Below are positions 37,596 through 48,227 of a stretch of DNA of 48,791 bases, in pieces. The stretch is from Oxalobacteraceae bacterium (GTDB lineage Bacteria; Pseudomonadota; Gammaproteobacteria; Burkholderiales; Burkholderiaceae_D): assembly GCA_010024875.1 (NCBI GenBank), contig RGFZ01000020.1:1-48791 (forward strand), in the 5' to 3' direction. The notes beneath the pieces were generated by a model. That model was not told the DNA's origin, ran no database searches, and saw only the letters and a program-made list of their open reading frames with translations. Within the stretch, counting starts at the first letter, position 1, and each line of letters starts with the position of its first letter. The translations under genes were made by a program, and so were the position numbers.

Positions 37596-38071
37596 TTTTT
37601 CTTCTCCTCGCTACTGGCCTCGGCCGCCTTGCTGAATAAAAACTGGCTGATCAAATTTTCAAGCACGATCGCCGATTGGGTACTCTTGATGCGATCGCCC
37701 TCGGCAAAATTACTGGTATCCCCGCCGGGCTCGAGCCCGATGTACTGCTCGCCGAGTAGCCCGGACGTCAGGATCTTGGCCGAGCTGTCTTTGGGGAATT
37801 GGTACTGCGACTCGATGCGCATCGTGACTTGCGCCTGAAAGGTCTTGTCATTGAAGCCTATGCTCTCGACGCGCCCGACCACCACACCAGCGCTCTTGAC
37901 CGGCGCACGCGGCTTGAGGCCACCGATGTTGTCGAAACGCGCGACCAGCGCATAGCTCGGGCCGAAGCTCATCGAGCTCATGTTACCTGCCTTGAGCGCG
38001 AGGAACATGACCGCGAGTGCCCCCAGTAGTACGAACAGCCCGACCCAGACATCCAGTGATTTGCGTTGCAT
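37592..38071 (-). CDS. mlaD: Mla system MCE protein MlaD
   Basis: A 159-residue inner-membrane protein with an N-terminal helix (VWVGLFVLLGALAVMFLALK) and one MCE domain, about 40-120 (DNIGGLKPRAPVKSAGVVVG, SSAKILTSGLLGEQYIGLEP). The MCE domain forms the hexameric periplasmic ring over MlaE. Seven nt after mlaE. Confidence 0.95.
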   Translation of the reverse strand: MQRKSLDVWVGLFVLLGALAVMFLALKAGNMSSMSFGPSYALVARFDNIGGLKPRAPVKSAGVVVGRVESIGFNDKTFQAQVTMRIESQYQFPKDSSAKILTSGLLGEQYIGLEPGGDTSNFAEGDRIKSTQSAIVLENLISQFLFSKAAEASSEEKKK

Positions 38072-38078
38072 CTTTGCC

Positions 38079-38858
38079 TCAGCTAAACATCAGCGCCGTG
38101 AGAAGGAAATCCAGCCACAGCACCATCAGAGAACCAATCACGACCGTGCGCGTAGTGGCGCGCGCGACCCCTTCGGGCGTCGGCGCCGCACAATAGCCTT
38201 CGTAGAGTGCGATGAAGGTCACTGCGACACCGAATACAAAGCTCTTGATCACACCATTGAGCACATCGGCCCAGACATCGACACCGGCCTGCATCTGCGA
38301 CCAGAACGCACCCTCATCCACGCCAATCAAGCGCACGCCGACAATATAACCGCCCAGCACGCCGACCGCGCTGAAGATCGCTGCAAGTACAGGCATCGCG
38401 ATCACGCCCGCCCAGAAACGCGGTGCCAGCACACGCCGCATCGGATCGACCGCCATCATCTCCATCGCAGCCAGCTGCTCGCCGGCTTTCATCAGTCCGA
38501 TCTCGGCCGTCAGTGAGGTGCCTGCGCGTCCGGCAAATAGCAAGGCAGTCACCACCGGGCCCAACTCCCGAATCAGTGACAGCGCCACTAGCAGTCCCAG
38601 CGCCTGTTCCGAGCCGTATTTGTTCAGCGTGTAATACCCCTGGAGACCGAGCACGAAGCCAACGAACAGCCCCGACACGGCAATGATCACCAAGGAGTAA
38701 TTACCGATGAAGTGCACCTGATCGGTGACCAGCCGCGGGCGACGCAGCGCCGTGCCAGAGGCAGCCATCAGCTCCGCGAAAGTGCGTGCCGCAGCGCCCA
38801 GCCCGGCCAGCCCGCTGCGCACGCTCGCGCCGAGATGCGACAGAAAGTCGATGATCAT
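38079..38858 (-). CDS. mlaE: Mla system ABC permease MlaE
   Basis: A 259-residue MlaE/YrbE-family permease with five or six membrane segments. [40 protein letters not shown] and [20 protein letters not shown] are the diagnostic stretches. Its ATG overlaps the mlaF stop (ATGA). Confidence 0.96.
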   Translation of the reverse strand: MIIDFLSHLGASVRSGLAGLGAAARTFAELMAASGTALRRPRLVTDQVHFIGNYSLVIIAVSGLFVGFVLGLQGYYTLNKYGSEQALGLLVALSLIRELGPVVTALLFAGRAGTSLTAEIGLMKAGEQLAAMEMMAVDPMRRVLAPRFWAGVIAMPVLAAIFSAVGVLGGYIVGVRLIGVDEGAFWSQMQAGVDVWADVLNGVIKSFVFGVAVTFIALYEGYCAAPTPEGVARATTRTVVIGSLMVLWLDFLLTALMFS

Positions 38859-39658
38859 GCGTCCTCCTGCATGCCGAGCTGCTCGGTAATGCTAAGCCCA
38901 GGGTAATGGAAAGGCACTGGGCCATCCGCCTCGGCATGCACGAACTGCTTCACATAGGGATCATCGGATTCACGCATCTGCTGCGGTGTGCCGTGCGCGA
39001 CGATACGGCCCTGCGACAGAAAATATACGTGATCGGCGATGCTGAATGATTCATGCACATCATGCGAGACCAGAATGCTGGTGGAACCTAGCGCATCATT
39101 GAGCTTGCGAATCAAGTTGGCTGTTACACCCATCGAGATCGGATCGAGGCCGGCGAATGGCTCGTCATACATGATCAGCTGCGGATCGAGCGCGACGGCG
39201 CGCGCCAGCGCCACGCGCCGTGCCATGCCGCCGGATATCTCGGCTGGCTTCAGATGCGCGGCATTCGACAGTCCTACGGCGTGCAGCTTCATTAACACCA
39301 GATCGCGGATCATCTCCTCGGGCAGTCGCGTGTTTTCGCGCAGAGGAAAGGCCACGTTGTCGAACACGGTGAGATCAGTGAACAGCGCGCCATGCTGGAA
39401 CAGCATGCCCATGCGACGGCGCATCGCATACAGGCCCTGCAGGTTCAGGCTGGCCACGTTCTGCCCATCAACCGTGACCGTACCCGAATTCGCGCGCAAC
39501 TGGCCGCCAATCAGCCGCAATACCGTGGTCTTGCCTGAGCCTGAGCCGCCCATCACGGCGACAACGCTGCCTTGGGGAAACTGCATGTCGAGGCCGCTCA
39601 GAATCGGCCGCTCACCATAGGCAAAGTGCAGGTCGCGGATGTCGACGAAATTGGACAC
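38855..39658 (-). CDS. mlaF: Mla system ABC ATPase MlaF
   Basis: A 267-residue ATPase that drives phospholipid transport through MlaE. Walker [11 protein letters not shown] at about 36-45, signature [14 protein letters not shown], and Walker [16 protein letters not shown] are intact. It starts with GTG (39658) and [16 protein letters not shown]; no strong ribosome site is visible. First gene of the mlaFEDACB run. TACAAT (minus strand, 39685-39690) is a possible -10. Confidence 0.95.
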   Translation of the reverse strand: MSNFVDIRDLHFAYGERPILSGLDMQFPQGSVVAVMGGSGSGKTTVLRLIGGQLRANSGTVTVDGQNVASLNLQGLYAMRRRMGMLFQHGALFTDLTVFDNVAFPLRENTRLPEEMIRDLVLMKLHAVGLSNAAHLKPAEISGGMARRVALARAVALDPQLIMYDEPFAGLDPISMGVTANLIRKLNDALGSTSILVSHDVHESFSIADHVYFLSQGRIVAHGTPQQMRESDDPYVKQFVHAEADGPVPFHYPGLSITEQLGMQEDA

Positions 39659-39684
39659 GAAAGTTGGGAGCGGAAAAGTTCTGA

Positions 39685-39690
39685 ATTGTA
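39685..39690 (-). promoter_or_regulatory. Possible -10 element of the mla operon
   Basis: TACAAT on the minus strand lies about 27 nt upstream of the mlaF GTG. No convincing -35 was found. Confidence 0.25.
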
Positions 39691-39801
39691 GCGGAAAGCA
39701 CGAATCGCTTGAGTGGGCGAGGCTCTGTTCGAAGCGCTTTGCTATTTGCCCTAGCGAACAGTTGCTAGAATATCATGCTCACCTGCTTACACCTAGGAAA
39801 C

Positions 39802-40417
39802 GCAAGTAAAGTCGTGTCCCGCCTTGGTGATGCTCACAAAGAAGCGCGTGAGGGCACACGATAGAACACGGGTACTCAAAGTCCCTTCACAAAGGGACAC
39901 TCACTTTGCTTCAGGATATACAAAAGGATGGACATACAAAGCACCACACAAAGTGATATTCGCTTGGCTTGAGCAGGTAAACAAAGTGAGTGTCCCTTGG
40001 TGATGCCTTGGTGATGTTTATGCTCGGATTGAGTCGATTTGATCATCGCTCAATACTTTGCTCAATGTGCTTTTGAGAACCCATCTCGTCAGGCCGCTGG
40101 CATGGCGACAATGCCGCTGACTGCGCAGGCTTGCGGAATGCACCAGCACTACCACCAACGACCTGACAAGATAAGTACCCAGTAGCCACTGTACAGACAA
40201 GACGACTAACTTATCGTCTCTGCAGAGAAACGGACAGTAGCAAGAAGCCGTCCCGGGTCACATATTTTTTTAGGTAGTGTTGTGGCGGTATTACATTTGT
40301 TACCTGAGCATACCGAAGACAAAAGAAAAATATTGCCCTGATATCTGATACGCAACGAAGCCACAAAGGGACACTCACTTTGTCTACTCAATAAAACAAA
40401 GTGAGTGTCCCTTTGTG
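39802..40417. repeat. Cluster of inverted and direct copies of a short repeat
   Basis: The gene-free stretch 39659-40487 holds a repeat with core CAAAGTGAGTGTCCCTT. Near-exact copies are at 39888-39908 (reverse), 39982-39998 (forward), 40362-40383 (reverse) and 40396-40417 (forward). Degenerate copies lie at 39877-39887 (shortened), 39948-39967 and 39802-39832. CCTTGGTGATG also occurs three times (39822-39832, 39995-40005, 40006-40016). The copies form inverted pairs and bracket a 530-bp block (39888-40417) like terminal inverted repeats. The 40018-40361 interior shows nothing recognisable. No transposase frame lies inside. Confidence 0.8.
40362..40417. repeat. 22-bp perfect hairpin downstream of gltD
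   Basis: Two repeat copies face each other: 40362-40383 and 40396-40417 are perfect 22-bp reverse complements around a 12-nt AT-rich loop. It lies just beyond the gltD terminator, so read-through RNA would fold strongly here. Confidence 0.85.
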
Positions 40418-40425
40418 AAAAACAA

Positions 40426-40453
40426 AAAGGCCCGAGATTGCTCCCGAGCCTTT
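40426..40453 (-). terminator. Intrinsic terminator of gltBD
   Basis: On the minus strand AAAGGCTCGGGA, loop GCAA (GNRA tetraloop), TCTCGGGCCTTT can form 12 pairs including two G-U, followed by TTGTTTTT. It starts 35 nt after the gltD stop. Confidence 0.9.
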
Positions 40454-40487
40454 ATCTATTTTAGTCTGTCGCAACAGCGACGAAGGT

Positions 40488-41951
40488 TTATCGTGGCAAC
40501 ACCGACGAACCCATGAGAAATTCATCGACTGCGCGTGCGCACTGACGACCTTCGCGGATTGCCCACACTACCAGCGACTGACCTCGGCGCATGTCGCCCG
40601 CAGCGAACACATTAGGCACCGAGGTCTGGTAGCAGCCTTCGCCATCGGTGGTGGCCTTGGCATTACCTCGCGCGTCTTGGTCGATGCCGAAGGCTTCGAG
40701 CACCGAGTTCACCGGCGACACAAAACCCATCGCCAGCAGCACAAGGTCCGCTTTCATTTCGAACTCGGAGTTCGGTACTTCGCTCATCTTGCCGTCTTTC
40801 CATTCCACGCGTGCGGCGATCAGCTTCTCGAGCTTGCCGTTCTTACCCTCCAGCCGCTTGGTCGCCACCGCCCAATCACGTTCGCAGCCTTCTTCGTGGG
40901 ACGACGAGGTCCGCAGCTTGGTCGGCCAGTAGGGCCACACCAACGGCTTGTTTTCATGCTCGGGTGGCATAGGCATGAGTTCAAATTGATTGACTGATGC
41001 TGCGCCATGACGATTCGAGGTGCCTACGCAGTCGGAACCGGTATCGCCACCACCGATCACGATCACATGCTTGCCGGTCGCCTTGATCTGTTCTTTGAGC
41101 TTGTCGCCGGCATTCACACGATTCTGCTGCGGCAGGAATTCCATGGCGAAGTGCACGCCCTCGAGTTCACGGCCTGGCACTGGTAAATCACGTGGCTGCT
41201 CGGCGCCACCGCTGACGATCACCGCATCGAATTCTTTTTTCAATTGCTCGGGCGAGATAATCTCTTTCGCAAGGTTCATGATCTGATTCGGGAAATCCTT
41301 GCCGATCAGGACACCCGTACGGAATGTCACGCCTTCGGCTTTCATCTGCTCGACACGGCGGTCGATGTGAGATTTTTCGAACTTGAAGTCAGGGATGCCA
41401 TAGCGCAGCAGGCCGCCAACGCGATCATTCTTCTCGAACACGGTGACATCATGGCCTACACGAGACAGTTGCTGCGCGGCTGCCATACCGGCAGGACCCG
41501 CGCCGACGACCGCGACTTTCTTGCCCGTCTTGACAGTCGCCGGCTGCGGCACGACCCAACCGTTTTCCCAGCCCTTGTCGATGATGAAGTGTTCGATCGA
41601 CTTGATGCCTACCGGATCATCGTTGATACCCAGCGTGCACGCAGCTTCGCAGGGTGCAGGACAAATACGCCCGGTGAACTCGGGAAAGTTGTTCGTCGAG
41701 TGCAGCACATCTAACGCCTCGCGGTAGTTGCCGTGGTAAACGAGATCATTCCAGTCGGGGATGATGTTGTTCACGGGGCAGCCGCTATTACAGAACGGGA
41801 TGCCACAATCCATGCAGCGCGCGCCCTGCACTTTCGCATCGGCATCTGACAGATGCAACACGAATTCTTTGTAGTGCTTGGTGCGTGACTGAGGTGCCTC
41901 ACTTGCCTCTTGCAAGCGCTGGTATTCCAGAAAACCGGTGACTTTACCCAT
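40488..41951 (-). CDS. gltD: Glutamate synthase (NADPH) small subunit
   Basis: A 487-residue flavoprotein that passes NADPH electrons to GltB. Iron-sulfur cysteines C46, C49, C54 and C58 ([14 protein letters not shown]) and a second set ([14 protein letters not shown]) are near the N-terminus; FAD motif [20 protein letters not shown] at about 150; NADPH motif [23 protein letters not shown] 41951 opens into [13 protein letters not shown]; the upstream frame extension overlaps gltB. Follows gltB by 17 nt. Confidence 0.97.
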   Translation of the reverse strand: MGKVTGFLEYQRLQEASEAPQSRTKHYKEFVLHLSDADAKVQGARCMDCGIPFCNSGCPVNNIIPDWNDLVYHGNYREALDVLHSTNNFPEFTGRICPAPCEAACTLGINDDPVGIKSIEHFIIDKGWENGWVVPQPATVKTGKKVAVVGAGPAGMAAAQQLSRVGHDVTVFEKNDRVGGLLRYGIPDFKFEKSHIDRRVEQMKAEGVTFRTGVLIGKDFPNQIMNLAKEIISPEQLKKEFDAVIVSGGAEQPRDLPVPGRELEGVHFAMEFLPQQNRVNAGDKLKEQIKATGKHVIVIGGGDTGSDCVGTSNRHGAASVNQFELMPMPPEHENKPLVWPYWPTKLRTSSSHEEGCERDWAVATKRLEGKNGKLEKLIAARVEWKDGKMSEVPNSEFEMKADLVLLAMGFVSPVNSVLEAFGIDQDARGNAKATTDGEGCYQTSVPNVFAAGDMRRGQSLVVWAIREGRQCARAVDEFLMGSSVLPR

Positions 41952-41968
41952 GGTGTTCTCTTCTTCGT

Positions 41969-44900
41969 TTAAGCAGTGACTTTTTCCGCGACCTTGCCGG
42001 CTGCGGCGAACATTTCGCCCAGCGCGCGCTTGTACTCGGTCGGGAATACCTTGATGAATTTGTTGCGTGCAGCGCTCCAATCATCGAGCAGCGTGCGCGC
42101 GCGGGTGCTGCCGGTGTACTTGAAGTGGCGCTCGATCAGGCTCTTGAGCATGGCCTCATCGGTCTGGCGCTCGCCACCGCGCGTCAGACTGTGCCAGGCT
42201 GATTTGGGCAGGGTCGTCTCTTGCTCAGAGACTGACAGCACAGGGTCGAGTGCAACCATCGCCATGTTGCACCTCGAGGCGAACGCGCCATCTTCGTCGT
42301 ACACGTAGGCGATACCCCCCGACATACCGGCCGCAAAATTGCGTCCTGTCCCGCCCAGTACGACGACAGTGCCACCTGTCATGTACTCGCAACCGTGATC
42401 GCCGGTGCCTTCCACCACAGCGACGGCGCCCGAGTTTCGCACGGCAAAACGCTCGCCCGCGACGCCATTGAAGAACGCTTCACCCGCAATCGCGCCGTAC
42501 AGCACGGTATTGCCGATGATGATGTTATCGACTGCACGACCACGGAACTCGGTGTTCGGGCGCACGATGATGCGACCACCCGAGAGACCCTTGCCCACAT
42601 AGTCATTACCTTCGCCGACGAGATCGAAAGTCACGCCATGTGCAAGGAAAGCCCCGAATGACTGCCCGGCAGTACCTTGCAGTTGAATGTGAATCGTGTC
42701 ATCCGGCAGACCTTCGTGACCGTACTTCTTCGCTACCTCGCCCGACAGCATCGCGCCAGCGGTGCGGTTGAGGTTCTTGATCGGCGAAATGAACGATACC
42801 TTCTCGCCGCGCTCGATTGCTGGTTTTGCCTGTGCGATGAGCTTGTGATCGAGTGCCTTATCGAGACCGTGATCCTGGGTCGCTACATGATGGCGCGCCT
42901 CGTCACCCGTTTCGGGAATGTAGAAGATTCTGCTGAAGTCCAGACCCTTCGCCTTCCAGTGGCTGATCGCCTTCGATTTGTCGAGCAAGTCGGCGCGGCC
43001 GATCAGCTCATCAAACGTGCGGATGCCAAGCTGCGCCATGATCTGACGCGCTTCTTCGGCAACGAAGAAGAAGTAATTCACCACATGCTCAGGCTTGCCT
43101 TGGAACTTCGCGCGCAGAACCGGATCCTGGGTTGCCACGCCGACCGGGCACGTGTTCAGATGGCACTTGCGCATCATGATGCAGCCTTCGACCACTAGCG
43201 GGGCCGTCGCAAAACCAAATTCATCTGCGCCCAACAACGCGCCGATCACCACGTCACGGCCAGTCTTGATCTGTCCGTCGGTTTGCACACGGATACGGCC
43301 ACGCAGGCCGTTGAGCACCAGCGTCTGCTGTGTCTCGGCCAGACCCAGTTCCCACGGTGTGCCTGCATGCTTGATCGAGGACAATGGCGATGCGCCAGTG
43401 CCACCGTCATGACCAGCGATTACGACATGATCGGCCTTTGCTTTGGCAACGCCGGCAGCGACGGTGCCGACACCGACTTCGGAGACCAGCTTCACCGAGA
43501 TATCGGCGGAGGGATTCACGTTCTTCAGGTCATGGATCAGCTGCGCGAGATCTTCGATCGAATAAATGTCGTGATGCGGTGGCGGTGAGATCAGGCCCAC
43601 GCCCGGCACGGAGAAGCGCAGCTTCGCGATGTATTCCGAGACTTTGTGGCCGGGCAGCTGACCGCCCTCGCCGGGCTTCGCACCCTGCGCCATCTTGATC
43701 TGGATCTGGTCGGCCGAGGTCAGGTACTCAGTGGTCACACCAAAACGGCCCGAGGCCACCTGCTTGATCTTGGAGCGCAGCGAATCGCCTTCGAGCAGCT
43801 CGATATCTCTTTCGATGCGATCCTGGCCGATGATCGATGCTAGCGTATCGCCCTTCTTGATCGGTATGCCGCGTAATTCATTACGATAGCGCGCCTCGTC
43901 TTCACCACCTTCGCCGGTATTGGACTTGCCTCCGATGCGGTTCATTGCAATGGCCAGTGTCGAGTGCGCCTCGGTCGAAATCGAGCCAAGCGACATCGCG
44001 CCGGTGGCGAAACGCTTGACGATCTCTTTTACGGGCTCGACCTCGTCGATCGGTATCGCTTTGGCGGGATCGATCTTGAACTCGAACAGTCCGCGCAGCG
44101 TCATGTGCCGCTTGGACTGATCATTAATAATCTGTGCGTATTCTTTGTAGGTGCCGAAATTACCCGAGCGGGTCGAATGCTGCAATTTGGCGATCGCATC
44201 CGGCGTCCACATATGGTCTTCGCCGCGCACGCGGAATGCATACTCGCCACCGGCATCTAGCGCATTGGCGAGCACCGGATCATTGCCGAACGCGAGCTTG
44301 TGCAGGCGCAGCGCTTCTTCGGCGACTTCGAACACGCCGATGCCTTCGACATTCGAGGCCGTACCACGGAAATACTTCTCGACCATCGCCTTGTTCAGGC
44401 CGATCGCCTCGAAAATCTGCGCGCCACAGTAGGACATATACGTCGAGATACCCATCTTCGAAAAGACTTTCAGCAATCCTTTGCCAACGGCCTTTTGGAA
44501 GTTGTAGATGGCTTTGTCCGCCGAAAGATCGCCCGGCAAGCCTTGGGCCATGTCGACCAGGGTATCCATCGCGAGGTAGGGGTGAACGGCTTCGGCACCA
44601 TAGCCCGCGAGCAAGGCAAAGTGATGCGTCTCGCGCGCAGAGCCGGTTTCGACGACTAGACCGGTCGAGGTACGCAGTCCCTTGCTGACCAGATGCTGAT
44701 GGATGGCCGAAGTCGCCAGCAAAGCGGGAATCGCGACGTTGTACTTGTCCGCATGACGGTCCGACAGGATCAGGATGTTGTGTCCAGATTTCACTGCATC
44801 GACCGCTTGAGCGCACAGTGAGGCGAGGCGCGCTTCGACGCCCTCCATGCCCCACTCAACCGGGTAGCAGATATCCAATTCGAACGAGCGGAATTTGCCA

Positions 44901-46648
44901 CTGGTGTGCTCACTGATATTGCGCAGGCGCGTGATGTCTTTGTAATCGAGAATGGGCTGCGAGACTTCAAGCCGCATCGGCGGGTTGATATTGTTGGTGT
45001 CCAGCAGATTAGGTTTTGGGCCGATGAAGGACACCAGCGACATCACCATTGCCTCGCGGATCGGATCAATCGGCGGGTTGGTGACCTGCGCGAACAACTG
45101 CTTGAAGTAGTTGTATAGCGGCTTGTTTTTGTTCGACATGACCGCCAGCGGCGAGTCATTGCCCATTGACCCGGTCGCTTCCTCGCCACCCACCGCCATA
45201 GGCGCCATCAGGAACTTCAGATCTTCCTGCGTGTAGCCAAAAGCTTGCTGGCGATCGAGCAGCGAAGTCTTCTCTTCACGCTTCTCGGCTTCGATAGCGA
45301 TCTCGTCCAGCTTGATGCGCACTGAGTCGATCCACTGCTTGTAGGGCTTGGCGTTCGCAAAGGTATCTTTCAGTTCTTTGTCATCGATGATGCGGCCAGC
45401 ATCCAGATCGATGAGGAACATCTTTCCCGGCTGCAGACGCCATTTCTTGACGATCTTTGAATCAGGAATCGGCAGGACGCCGGACTCCGAGGCCATCACC
45501 ACCAGATCATCATCCGTCACCAGGTATCGCGCGGGACGCAAGCCGTTGCGGTCGAGGGTGCCGCCGATATGACGGCCGTCAGTAAACGCCATCGCGGCAG
45601 GGCCATCCCAAGGCTCCATCATCGCGGCGTGATATTCATAGAATGCGCGGCGATTGTCATCCATCAGTGTATGGTTCTCCCACGCCTCGGGAATCATCAT
45701 CATCATTGCCTGCGCGATCGGGTAACCGGCCATCACTAGCAATTCGAGCGCATTGTCAAAGCAAGCCGTATCCGACTGTCCCTCGTAAATCAGCGGGAAA
45801 AGCTTTTTCAGGTCGTCGCCGAGCACGGCTGACTTCATGACACCTTCGCGCGCGCGCATCCAGTTGAAGTTGCCCTTGACGGTGTTGATCTCGCCGTTGT
45901 GCGCGAGTAGCCGGTAGGGATGCGCGAGTGGCCACTCGGGGAAGGTATTGGTCGAGAAACGCTGATGCACCAGCGCGAGCGCCGACACGCAGCGCGGATC
46001 CTGCAAATCCTTGTAATACACGCCGACCTGATCTGCGAGCAACAGCCCCTTGTAGACGACGGTGCGCGCCGACATCGATGGCACGAAAAATTCTTTGCCA
46101 TGCAAGAGGTTCAACGCCTGGATGGCGTGACCGGAGGATTTGCGGATTACGTATAGTTTGCGCTCGAGCGCATCCGTGACCATGATGTCCTGACCGCGAC
46201 CAATGAAAATCTGCCGAATCACCGGCTCTTTGTCACGCACTGTGGGCGACATTGGCATCTCACGGTTCACGGGCACATCGCGCCAGCCCAGCACCACTTG
46301 ACCTTCCGCATGCACAGCGCGCTCGATTTCCTGTTCGCAAGCAATGCGCGAGGCGTTCTCTTTGGGTAAGAACACCATGCCGACGCCGTATTCACCTGGG
46401 GGCGGCAACGTCACACCCTGATGGGCCATCTCTTCACGGTAGTACTGATCGGGAATCTGGATCAGCACACCGGCGCCATCACCCATCAGCGGGTCGGCAC
46501 CCACAGCGCCGCGATGATCAAGATTCTTCAGGATCAACAAGCCCTGTTCTACGATGGAATGGCTCTTGTGTCCTTTGATGTGGGCGATGAAACCGACGCC
46601 GCAAGCGTCGTGTTCATTCTTTGGATCGTATAGACCTTGCGCTTGCAT
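41969..46648 (-). CDS. gltB: Glutamate synthase large subunit
   Basis: A 1559-residue enzyme that makes two glutamates from glutamine and 2-oxoglutarate. The class II amidotransferase nucleophile is C16 ([13 protein letters not shown]) after a short propeptide. The central domain and the FMN-binding synthase domain ([20 protein letters not shown], then [17 protein letters not shown]) follow; the 3Fe-4S cysteines are in [16 protein letters not shown]; the C-terminal GXGXG helix domain contains GGRIIVRP and [17 protein letters not shown] 46648 follows GGAG at 7 nt; the frame is open further upstream but reaches into repeat DNA. Confidence 0.98.
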   Translation of the reverse strand: MQAQGLYDPKNEHDACGVGFIAHIKGHKSHSIVEQGLLILKNLDHRGAVGADPLMGDGAGVLIQIPDQYYREEMAHQGVTLPPPGEYGVGMVFLPKENASRIACEQEIERAVHAEGQVVLGWRDVPVNREMPMSPTVRDKEPVIRQIFIGRGQDIMVTDALERKLYVIRKSSGHAIQALNLLHGKEFFVPSMSARTVVYKGLLLADQVGVYYKDLQDPRCVSALALVHQRFSTNTFPEWPLAHPYRLLAHNGEINTVKGNFNWMRAREGVMKSAVLGDDLKKLFPLIYEGQSDTACFDNALELLVMAGYPIAQAMMMMIPEAWENHTLMDDNRRAFYEYHAAMMEPWDGPAAMAFTDGRHIGGTLDRNGLRPARYLVTDDDLVVMASESGVLPIPDSKIVKKWRLQPGKMFLIDLDAGRIIDDKELKDTFANAKPYKQWIDSVRIKLDEIAIEAEKREEKTSLLDRQQAFGYTQEDLKFLMAPMAVGGEEATGSMGNDSPLAVMSNKNKPLYNYFKQLFAQVTNPPIDPIREAMVMSLVSFIGPKPNLLDTNNINPPMRLEVSQPILDYKDITRLRNISEHTSGKFRSFELDICYPVEWGMEGVEARLASLCAQAVDAVKSGHNILILSDRHADKYNVAIPALLATSAIHQHLVSKGLRTSTGLVVETGSARETHHFALLAGYGAEAVHPYLAMDTLVDMAQGLPGDLSADKAIYNFQKAVGKGLLKVFSKMGISTYMSYCGAQIFEAIGLNKAMVEKYFRGTASNVEGIGVFEVAEEALRLHKLAFGNDPVLANALDAGGEYAFRVRGEDHMWTPDAIAKLQHSTRSGNFGTYKEYAQIINDQSKRHMTLRGLFEFKIDPAKAIPIDEVEPVKEIVKRFATGAMSLGSISTEAHSTLAIAMNRIGGKSNTGEGGEDEARYRNELRGIPIKKGDTLASIIGQDRIERDIELLEGDSLRSKIKQVASGRFGVTTEYLTSADQIQIKMAQGAKPGEGGQLPGHKVSEYIAKLRFSVPGVGLISPPPHHDIYSIEDLAQLIHDLKNVNPSADISVKLVSEVGVGTVAAGVAKAKADHVVIAGHDGGTGASPLSSIKHAGTPWELGLAETQQTLVLNGLRGRIRVQTDGQIKTGRDVVIGALLGADEFGFATAPLVVEGCIMMRKCHLNTCPVGVATQDPVLRAKFQGKPEHVVNYFFFVAEEARQIMAQLGIRTFDELIGRADLLDKSKAISHWKAKGLDFSRIFYIPETGDEARHHVATQDHGLDKALDHKLIAQAKPAIERGEKVSFISPIKNLNRTAGAMLSGEVAKKYGHEGLPDDTIHIQLQGTAGQSFGAFLAHGVTFDLVGEGNDYVGKGLSGGRIIVRPNTEFRGRAVDNIIIGNTVLYGAIAGEAFFNGVAGERFAVRNSGAVAVVEGTGDHGCEYMTGGTVVVLGGTGRNFAAGMSGGIAYVYDEDGAFASRCNMAMVALDPVLSVSEQETTLPKSAWHSLTRGGERQTDEAMLKSLIERHFKYTGSTRARTLLDDWSAARNKFIKVFPTEYKRALGEMFAAAGKVAEKVTA

Positions 46649-46683
46649 GTCGTAACTCCACAGCCTGGAAAAGTGAGGCATGA

Positions 46684-46712
46684 AGGATAGTGCAATGCAA
46701 TACGGAGGGCAA
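46684..46712 (-). promoter_or_regulatory. Candidate promoter of gltBD
   Basis: On the minus strand TTGCCC (46707-46712), a 17-bp spacer and TATCCT (46684-46689) lie 36 nt upstream of the gltB ATG. The -35 abuts the repeat copy at 46713-46740. Confidence 0.5.
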
Positions 46713-46720
46713 TTAAAATA

Positions 46721-46790
46721 ATTGGGGTCGGATACTATTTTAATCCACACCCAAAACGGTGCAAATTAAATTGGGGACAGAATATATTTG
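46721..46790 (+). repeat. Two direct repeats between gltB and the RAYT gene
   Basis: ATTGGGGTCGGATACTATTT (46721-46740) and ATTGGGGACAGAATATATTT (46770-46789) are related copies in the same orientation, 49 nt apart, each preceded by an A/T-rich AATTAAA-type lead-in. TTGGGGTCAGA-type motifs of this kind are common beside RAYT/IS200-like transposase genes, and such a gene starts its 3' end 37 nt away. Confidence 0.6.
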
Positions 46791-46827
46791 GTGAGGCTTT
46801 TGCCCCATAAAATGGCTTCAGCCGGGC

Positions 46828-47595
46828 TCAGCTCGAGGCTTTCTTCCGCATCGCTCCGACGGGCCCGCCAGCAGGAATCCCAGCGCTGGCTGCGGTCGCC
46901 TCCGCCACCGGATCCTTTCGCGGGCGACCTCGTCGAGCCGGCTCCAGACGACGACCGGTCAGCTTGCCCAAGCTGCGCCGAAACGCCTCTGAGCCCAGCG
47001 GCCAGGATTTATGGGTAGCCGACTCGATCGCGGCCACCAGCGGCGCGGACAGCGGAGCCTCTGACAAGCGCTGATAAGCGGCTTCGCGGTCAAAAGGCGT
47101 GTTGCCCAGCGCCCAGTAGGCTGGATGGTCAGTAATCCACGGCTCACGTCGGATGCCAACATGATGTGCATGGCTGGACCAAGGGTAGGCGGACAACTCG
47201 GCCACCAGCCCCGTCCGCAACGGCTGCTGCTCTATCAGCTGTGCGCAAGGGATGAAATAGGCATCAGACTCCAACACGGTGGCTCGGAAACGCCCCTCCC
47301 ACAAGCCGCCGCTGCGGCCGTGCCGTGCATTGAAATACGGTACGTAGTGGCGTCCGATCGCTTGCATCATTTTGCCAAGGCTGTCGGTCTCTGACGGCGT
47401 GACCAACAGCTGCAGCCGGTTGGGTAAGAGCACATACGCGTGAATGGCGACAGCGGACTGCTGAGCGGATTCGCGCAGTGTGCTGATAAATGTTTGGAAA
47501 TCGGTATCGTCGATGGCGATCGGCTGATCATTGTGACCGCGTGCCATCAAGTGATGAAGATGGCCGCGCACCACCAATCTGGGCAGACGAGCCAT
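46828..47595 (-). CDS. REP-associated transposase-like (RAYT) protein, catalytic residues altered
   Basis: A 255-residue protein of the Y1 transposase/RAYT family. The fold's landmarks are present: ARLPRLVVRGHLHHLMARGH (1-21), IHAYVLLPNRLQLLVTP (51-67), RHYVPYFNARHGRSGGLWEG (82-101), QLIEQQPLRTGLV (119-131) and AYPWSSHAHH (136-145). The HUH motif, normally NHVHLL, reads N59-R-L-Q-L-L, so both histidines are gone (R60, Q62). The tyrosine expected in a YIELNP motif is L120. The tail has an AT-hook-like RRGRPRK. It probably cannot cut DNA but may still bind it. ATG 47595 chosen; a TTG lies 5 codons upstream. Confidence 0.85.
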   Translation of the reverse strand: MARLPRLVVRGHLHHLMARGHNDQPIAIDDTDFQTFISTLRESAQQSAVAIHAYVLLPNRLQLLVTPSETDSLGKMMQAIGRHYVPYFNARHGRSGGLWEGRFRATVLESDAYFIPCAQLIEQQPLRTGLVAELSAYPWSSHAHHVGIRREPWITDHPAYWALGNTPFDREAAYQRLSEAPLSAPLVAAIESATHKSWPLGSEAFRRSLGKLTGRRLEPARRGRPRKDPVAEATAASAGIPAGGPVGAMRKKASS

Positions 47596-47664
47596 CAGAC
47601 CACAGTGCAAAAAACAGAGGAAAGGGCTGTCAGCAGACGCCCCGTGGAGCTGACTACCTGACGA

Positions 47665-48138
47665 TCAGAAAGGGATATCGTCATCGAAGTCGGTCGTCGC
47701 GCGTTTCGCGGGCGCCGAGGCTCCAGCAGTCGCGGGCGCGCGGGACGGAGCGCCGCCGCCATAACCGCTATCGTCCATCGCCGCACTGCCGCCACCCATG
47801 CCCTGACGACTGCCGAGCATCTGCATCGTGTCTGCAATGATCTCGGTCGAGTATTTTTCGATGCCATCCTTGTCGGTCCATTTGCGCGTGCGCAGCTTGC
47901 CTTCGACGTAGACTTGCGAGCCTTTTTTCAGGTACTGGCCAGCGATCTCGGCGAGTTTGCCGAAGAACGCCACCCGGTGCCACTCTGTTGCTTCTTTCTG
48001 CTCGCCGGTGGCTTTGTCTTTCCACTTGTCGGTCGTCGCCACCGCAATATTGGTCATGGCATCGCCGCTTGGCATGTAACGGGTTTCCGGATCGCGCCCG
48101 AGGTTGCCGACGATAATGACTTTATTGACCGATGCCAT
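47665..48138 (-). CDS. ssb: Single-stranded DNA-binding protein
   Basis: A 157-residue SSB. The OB fold spans about 1-110 ([20 protein letters not shown], then [36 protein letters not shown]). A Gly/Ala/Ser-rich linker follows, then the acidic tip DFDDDIPF, which recruits partner proteins. It protects single-stranded DNA in replication and repair. The MFS gene lies 89 nt upstream on the same strand. Confidence 0.97.
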   Translation of the reverse strand: MASVNKVIIVGNLGRDPETRYMPSGDAMTNIAVATTDKWKDKATGEQKEATEWHRVAFFGKLAEIAGQYLKKGSQVYVEGKLRTRKWTDKDGIEKYSTEIIADTMQMLGSRQGMGGGSAAMDDSGYGGGAPSRAPATAGASAPAKRATTDFDDDIPF

Positions 48139-48227
48139 AAGTTTCTCCTGTGGGTGCGAGCGCGGCGCGATGAGGGTGAGTCGATGATTGCAGAAAACAG
48201 AAACGAAAAAACGAAAAAAAATTTAAT

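Noticed and set aside
40018-40391. Two minus-strand frames of about 60 codons in the repeat-rich gap
   Set aside because: They have no ATG with a ribosome site, no recognisable protein pattern, and one runs through a repeat copy.
39802-40417. Possible CRISPR array, because a short repeat recurs
   Set aside because: Copies are in both orientations, spacing is irregular (12 to several hundred nt), and no cas gene is near.
46649-46750. N-terminal extension of GltB by 34 residues
   Set aside because: It would translate repeat DNA and put the nucleophile cysteine far from the N-terminus; ATG 46648 has a ribosome site.
46649-46827. Glutamine or other riboswitch ahead of gltB
   Set aside because: The likely leader is only about 30 nt and no conserved riboswitch core is visible.
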